A stretch of DNA of 64,000 bases from contig JBMSQB010000008.1 in assembly GCA_049423065.1 (NCBI GenBank), forward strand, positions 1 to 64,000, written 5' to 3'. The stretch comes from SYIM01 sp041182885 (GTDB lineage Bacteria; Pseudomonadota; Gammaproteobacteria; Burkholderiales; Burkholderiaceae_E). Both the position numbers and the translations under genes were made by a program. The first letter of the stretch is position 1; each line of letters begins with the position of its first letter. The notes beneath the pieces were generated by a model. That model ran no database searches and was not told where the DNA came from. It was given only the letters and a program-made list of their open reading frames with translations. Shown in pieces: positions 60,414 to 64,000 of the stretch.

Positions 60414-61487
60414 TCAGATACCTTCGGAATTTGCCGATTGTGAACCCGATTGCGAACCGACACGCCTCACGAGACGCAGCACTGCGGCAACCGGTTCGAT
60501 AAGATCACTCGGAATGTACTGGTCAACGTCGGCCTGTTCGAAAAGCGCCCGCGCAACGGGGATGTCCTGCATGACCGGGACCCCGGCTTGTCGCGCAGCC
60601 GTCACCATGCGCTCGGCAAGCACCCCTTCACCCTTGGCAACGACCATGGGAAGCGGCGTTGATTTCTCATCATAGAGAAGCGCAACTGCAAGATGCGTTG
60701 GGTTGGTGATGATCACCGATGCGCTTCGGCTGCGCTGCACGGCGCCCTCCGAGACCATTTCCTGATACAGCTGACGACGATGGCCCTTCACATGAGGGTC
60801 TCCTTCCATCGTCTTGTACTCCTGCTTGACCTCATCCTTGCTCATCATCAGCTGCTTGGTGTGGAGCTTTCGCTGCCAGATGAGGTCTGCAAGCGACAAT
60901 GCGACGTAGGTGAGCCCGACATAAATGATCATCTGCTTGATCAGTTGACCGACCAGCACGCCCAACTCTTCCACACCGCGATCAGGCACGAACATCAGCA
61001 AGGGCAGACTGTCGCGAACCAGGACCCAGACCACGACACAGAGCACCGCCACCTTCAAGTTGTTCTTGAGAAACTCAACCAGATTCTTTTTCGAGAACAT
61101 GTTCTTCGCGTTTTCGACCACATTGAGCTTCTTGGCCGAAGGCTTGAGCGCTTCAAACGCAAACAGAACGCCGGTCTGGATGGTCTCCGCGAAAATTCCC
61201 ACCACCAGCACGATGACCACGAACGGCCACATCAGGCTGATGGTTTCGCGCATGAACTGTCCCAGCAATATCTCGGAGGTGGAACGGAATTCTCCGCCCA
61301 TCATGTCGATCGGCAACACCAGGAGCTTGGCCAGATCGGCAACGATGCTCTCCGAGTTTCCAACCGTGTAGCCGAACAGGGCAACGATCAGCAGCGTCTG
61401 GGTGAAGTCCTTGCTCTTGGCCACCTCGCCGCGATCACGCGCCTCGCGAAGCTTCTTGTCGGTGGGCTGTTCGGTTTTTTCGCTCAT
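60414..61487 (-). CDS. sctU: Type III secretion export apparatus switch protein SctU
   Basis: Inner-membrane autoprotease that switches substrate class, 357 residues. Four hydrophobic segments occupy the N-terminal 200 residues after EKTEQPTDKKLREARDRGEVAKS. The cytoplasmic domain contains the self-cleavage motif NPTH at 262-265, followed by LAVAL, and TRDKK-like VKGHRRQL. This is the FlhB/SctU family; context and C-terminus (GSQSGSQSANSEG) favour the injectisome form. Start overlaps the sctT stop by ATGA. Confidence 0.95.
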   Translation of the reverse strand: MSEKTEQPTDKKLREARDRGEVAKSKDFTQTLLIVALFGYTVGNSESIVADLAKLLVLPIDMMGGEFRSTSEILLGQFMRETISLMWPFVVIVLVVGIFAETIQTGVLFAFEALKPSAKKLNVVENAKNMFSKKNLVEFLKNNLKVAVLCVVVWVLVRDSLPLLMFVPDRGVEELGVLVGQLIKQMIIYVGLTYVALSLADLIWQRKLHTKQLMMSKDEVKQEYKTMEGDPHVKGHRRQLYQEMVSEGAVQRSRSASVIITNPTHLAVALLYDEKSTPLPMVVAKGEGVLAERMVTAARQAGVPVMQDIPVARALFEQADVDQYIPSDLIEPVAAVLRLVRRVGSQSGSQSANSEGI

Positions 61488-62293
61488 CGCCCCCCCAGCC
61501 TGAGCAAGGGGTCAAGGCGGTCGACCCAGGTCGTGAGTTCCCGGATGGGGGCGAGCGAATAGTCAAACAGGGTCGAGGAATAGATCACCAGTACGAACAG
61601 GGCCAGCGCGCTCTTGATTGGCATCGCCAGAAAGAACACTTGCAGCTGCGGCGCAAATCGGCTGACCAGGGCCAGTCCGAGCTCGCTCATCAGCATGGCG
61701 ATCAGCACCGGGGCCGCCAGCAGCAGCGCGAGCATCACCAGCCGGTTGAGCTGGACCATCAGAAGTGCCGCCGCCTCTGGCCCAATGGCGGGCCAGAACT
61801 CGAGCGGCGACCACAGCCGATAGCTGTCGTAGATGAGGCCCAGGAACAGGTGAATACCGCCGCCGAGTAAAAAGAACGTGATGAATGCGAAGTTGAAAGC
61901 GATGCCAAGGGGTGAGCTGTCATGCCCGGTCATCGGGTTGAGCGTGGCGGCCATGCTGGCACCGCGCTGGTTGTCAATCACGAACCCGATGGCCTCGAAC
62001 GCCCAGAAGGGGATCGCGATGACGAAGCCCAGCAACACACCGATGACCGCCTCCTTGAAGACGAGCGCGAGAAGGGGCGCGCCCGAGGGCCAGGCATCGG
62101 TGCCCGCCGGGAGCACAGGAATGAGCACAAAGCCAATGCCCGCGCTCATCGCAAATCGGACCATCCGGGGAACCAGCGCCCGGTTCATGAATGGCATCAG
62201 GATGAACAGAGGCGAAACGCGCGCCGCGACGATGAAAAGGGAGAAGAGCATCCCCTTGAGTGATTCATAGCTGGGGATCTCGGAGGCCGGCAC
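61484..62293 (-). CDS. sctT: Type III secretion export apparatus protein SctT
   Basis: Polytopic component of the export gate (FliR/SpaR family), 269 residues with about six to seven hydrophobic segments. Family marks include RVSPLFILMPFMNRALVPRMVRFAMS, FKEAVIGVLLGFVIAIPFWAFEAIGFVIDNQRGASMA and the C-terminal LDYSLAPIRE-like FDYSLAPIREL. The frame reaches 62365, overlapping sctS. GTG 62293, nine bases after an AAGGT, gives the usual family length. Between sctS and sctU in conserved order. Confidence 0.94.
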   Translation of the reverse strand: MPASEIPSYESLKGMLFSLFIVAARVSPLFILMPFMNRALVPRMVRFAMSAGIGFVLIPVLPAGTDAWPSGAPLLALVFKEAVIGVLLGFVIAIPFWAFEAIGFVIDNQRGASMAATLNPMTGHDSSPLGIAFNFAFITFFLLGGGIHLFLGLIYDSYRLWSPLEFWPAIGPEAAALLMVQLNRLVMLALLLAAPVLIAMLMSELGLALVSRFAPQLQVFFLAMPIKSALALFVLVIYSSTLFDYSLAPIRELTTWVDRLDPLLRLGGR

Positions 62294-62300
62294 GCTGACG

Positions 62301-62570
62301 TTACCTTGTGAGGCGTGGGAACGAGTCAAATACGGAGAGGGTGTAATTGAGCAACTCGCCCCCAACCCATCCGGCGGTAAGAAAAAGCGTGACCCCCACA
62401 GCGATCAACTTGACCGCAAAGGAAAGCGTCTGTTCCTGAATCTGCGTGAGCGCCTGCAGAAGAGAAAAAAGCGTGCCGACGATGGCTGCGACCATGATTG
62501 CGGGAAGCGACAGCAGCATGGTGAGATAGAGCGCCCGCACGAGCGCGACAACGACTTCTGGCGCTCCCAT
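62301..62570 (-). CDS. sctS: Type III secretion export apparatus protein SctS
   Basis: Small two-helix export-gate protein (FliQ/SpaQ family) of 89 residues. Hydrophobic segments about 14-36 and 52-72 flank the conserved loop LLQALTQIQEQTLSFAVKL. GAGGAAG precedes the ATG. It follows sctR by 7 bases and precedes sctT by 7, the universal R-S-T order. Confidence 0.95.
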   Translation of the reverse strand: MGAPEVVVALVRALYLTMLLSLPAIMVAAIVGTLFSLLQALTQIQEQTLSFAVKLIAVGVTLFLTAGWVGGELLNYTLSVFDSFPRLTR

Positions 62571-62577
62571 GGCTTCC

Positions 62578-63231
62578 TCAGGTGTAGGTCAGAACCAGAC
62601 CGCGAATCAGCCGCGACCAGCCATCGACCATGACGAACAAGAACAGCTTGAGTGGTAGCGAGATCATGACCGGCGATACCATCATCATGCCCATGGCGAG
62701 CAAAATGTTGGAGACGATCAGATCAATCACGACAAAGGGCAGGAACAGCAAAAACCCGATCTCGAATGCGGCGGTCAGCTCGCTCACCATGAAGGCAGGC
62801 ACCAGCACCACAAAGTCACGCGGGCTCACCTCGGCAGCAAGTTCGGCGCCCCAGAGTTTCCTCGCGGTCTGCACGAAGAAGTCGGTGTGCTCGGAGGCGG
62901 TGTGGCGCACCATGAATTCTCTGAGCGGCTCGGCGCCCTTTTTCACCGCGCCGTACAGTCCTTCAACCGATCGGGTGGCGGCAGGGTCAGCCGCCACCTC
63001 GTCAAAGATGCGCTGGCCAACCGGGGCCATGATGTAAAAGGTCAGGATCAGCGCAAGCCCGTAAAGCGCGAGGTTGGGCGGAATTTGCTGAATTCCCAGG
63101 GCGTTTCTCACCAGCGACATCACCACCGCGATTTTCAGGAACGTGGTCGAAATCACCACAATGGTGGGCACGAGCGCGAGGAGCGCGAGTGCGAGCGCCA
63201 GGGTGATTGGATCGAATGCGTTCAGCTGCAT
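62578..63231 (-). CDS. sctR: Type III secretion export apparatus protein SctR
   Basis: Core export-gate protein (FliP/SpaP family) of 217 residues without a cleaved flagellar-type signal peptide, consistent with an injectisome. Conserved blocks are TTFLKIAVVMSLVRNALGIQQIPPN, DFVVLVPAFMVSELTAAFEIGFLLFLPFVVIDLIVSNIL and MMMVSPVMISLPLKLFLFVMVDGW. ATG 63231 gives the family N-terminus MQLNAFDPITLAL; the frame to 63306 overlaps sctQ. Leads the R-S-T-U run. Confidence 0.95.
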   Translation of the reverse strand: MQLNAFDPITLALALALLALVPTIVVISTTFLKIAVVMSLVRNALGIQQIPPNLALYGLALILTFYIMAPVGQRIFDEVAADPAATRSVEGLYGAVKKGAEPLREFMVRHTASEHTDFFVQTARKLWGAELAAEVSPRDFVVLVPAFMVSELTAAFEIGFLLFLPFVVIDLIVSNILLAMGMMMVSPVMISLPLKLFLFVMVDGWSRLIRGLVLTYT

Positions 63232-63247
63232 GGGAGCAATGAGCGGA

Positions 63248-63517
63248 TCAGGGGCGGCCGCCGGGTGCAGTGATTCGCGACACCGAAACGCCGAGCCGGC
63301 CATCAATTTCCACCAGTTGACCGCTGCCGATCACGGCGCCGTTGGCCCGGATCGTGAGGTACTCCCTGGCGGGCCGGTCCAGGGCAAATGTTGCTCCTGG
63401 CTGCAGCGACTGCAACTCGGCAAGGGTCAGCGTCTTGGTCCCTACATCAAAGCTCAGGCGGATCGGCAGTTGGTCGAGGGAAAGCGGCTCGTCACCGCTG
63501 GTATCGGAATCAGACAT
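63248..63517 (-). other. Possible internal translation start giving SctQ-C (89 residues)
   Basis: In frame inside sctQ, ATG 63517 (MSDSDTSGDEP) falls in the acidic linker just before the last SpoA domain. AAGGA lies about 11 bases upstream on the coding strand. In Yersinia YscQ and Salmonella SpaO an internal start in this position makes a small C-terminal protein needed for secretion (established knowledge). The Shine-Dalgarno spacing is long, so this remains inference. Confidence 0.4.
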
Positions 63518-64000
63518 GTCGGTAGGTGTCCTTGCGACGGGCGCGGCGGTGACGGTGATCAGGTCGGCGTCGAGACGGGCAGCAATGAGGAACTGGGTCT
63601 GCCTGTCGCTATCGCCACAAACCAGGGTGATCGAGCCGTCGGCGCCGAGGAGCGGCTCGGTGATGAGAATGACATCGCCCTGTCTGATCGATTCAAGCCG
63701 GGAGAAGGGGAGCAGGGTCTCACCGATCGACAGTCGAAAGGGAATCGGCAGGTTGGGCGCCACGACCGGATTGGCGGTTGAATCTGACCCCGCCGGTATC
63801 AGGCTCGCGCAGACCAGCAAGCCGAGTGTATCTGCGCGCAACATTCCCAATACCACAGCGCCCGACTCCGGCCACATGAGTCGCACGATCATTCGGTGGG
63901 GCCCTGCCGCTGGGGGGGACCCCTCCGGCAAAACGCCGATGATGGACGCGCGGCCGCGGCCAAGGTCAGACAATCCTTCACAGAGCCACTGTGACGCCTG
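63248..64000 (-). CDS. sctQ: Type III secretion cytoplasmic ring protein SctQ, 5' end outside the window
   Basis: Sorting-platform (C-ring) protein of the FliM/FliN-SpoA family, here 250 residues of the C-terminal part. Two SpoA-like regions are visible: LPIPFRLSIGETLLPFSRL, and the C-terminal SpoA core LDQLPIRLSFDVGTKTLTLAELQSLQPGATFALDR ending IDGRLGVSVSRI. The reading frame remains open to the window edge (codons reading QWLCEGL upstream of the first TTG at 63973), so the gene is truncated by the window and not by mutation. An internal ATG at 63517 may give a separate short SctQ-C product. Precedes sctR by 16 bases. Confidence 0.92.
   Translation of the reverse strand, partial: QASQWLCEGLSDLGRGRASIIGVLPEGSPPAAGPHRMIVRLMWPESGAVVLGMLRADTLGLLVCASLIPAGSDSTANPVVAPNLPIPFRLSIGETLLPFSRLESIRQGDVILITEPLLGADGSITLVCGDSDRQTQFLIAARLDADLITVTAAPVARTPTDMSDSDTSGDEPLSLDQLPIRLSFDVGTKTLTLAELQSLQPGATFALDRPAREYLTIRANGAVIGSGQLVEIDGRLGVSVSRITAPGGRP

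Noticed and set aside
1..64000. CRISPR arrays, insertion sequences, prophage genes, integrases
   Set aside because: No regularly spaced direct repeats, transposase motifs, terminal inverted repeats or phage genes were seen on either strand by eye.

Overview
The window reads as about 64 kb of a high-GC betaproteobacterial chromosome, most likely Burkholderiales. The evidence is gene order (map-rpsB-tsf-pyrH-frr-uppS-cdsA-dxr-rseP-bamA-skp-lpxD-fabZ-lpxA-lpxB-rnhB, then ppsR/ppsA and smpB/ratA/rnfH, then guaB-guaA), a Bug-type solute-binding protein, and gene-by-gene protein resemblance. Genus cannot be fixed from the sequence alone. Coding density is very high: many neighbours overlap by 1-4 bases and there is no gene-free stretch above 300 bases.

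Layout. 1-90: 3' part of a tRNA-Asp and its terminator. 130-8349: periplasmic foldase ppiD, tRNA 2-selenouridine synthase mnmH, a DUF1178 protein, a three-gene leftward acyl-CoA cluster (3-hydroxyacyl-CoA dehydrogenase, APH-type phosphotransferase, ACAD10/11-like acyl-CoA dehydrogenase) and a glutathione S-transferase. 8346-14289: a leftward run with queF, lysine-biosynthesis genes dapC and dapD, a YffB/ArsC-like protein, prmB and an ABC-F ATPase. 14399-20208: smc, a zipA-like division gene and an S-methyl-5'-thioinosine phosphorylase. 20212-23576: glnD and map, leftward. 23757-39069: one long rightward series for translation, isoprenoid/phospholipid, outer-membrane assembly and lipid A genes. 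39039-44973: ppsR/ppsA, a cNMP-CBS-DUF294 protein and a DnaQ-type exonuclease. 44987-49417: smpB/ratA/rnfH and guaB-guaA.

Downstream of guaA (49418 onward) the content becomes accessory: an AT-rich orphan methyltransferase (about 41% GC by hand count), a Bug receptor, a zinc-less MDR oxidoreductase, and then the most interesting part. This is a partner-switching signalling module (RsbW-type kinase, STAS antagonist, HAMP-PP2C phosphatase and two membrane sensor-like proteins) placed against part of a type III secretion locus (sctQ-R-S-T-U, CesT-like chaperone, sctC). The layout recalls the Bordetella bsc/btr T3SS, where a BtrU/V/W switch controls secretion. Here the operon also encodes a protein joining a periplasmic sensor-like segment and HAMP-like linker to about 12 membrane segments of MFS-like appearance. 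I do not recognise that architecture, and it is the best candidate in the window for something undescribed.

Limits: all family calls come from reading motifs and recalled protein families. No database search, structure prediction or codon statistic was run. The sctQ gene and the tRNA are cut by the window edges.
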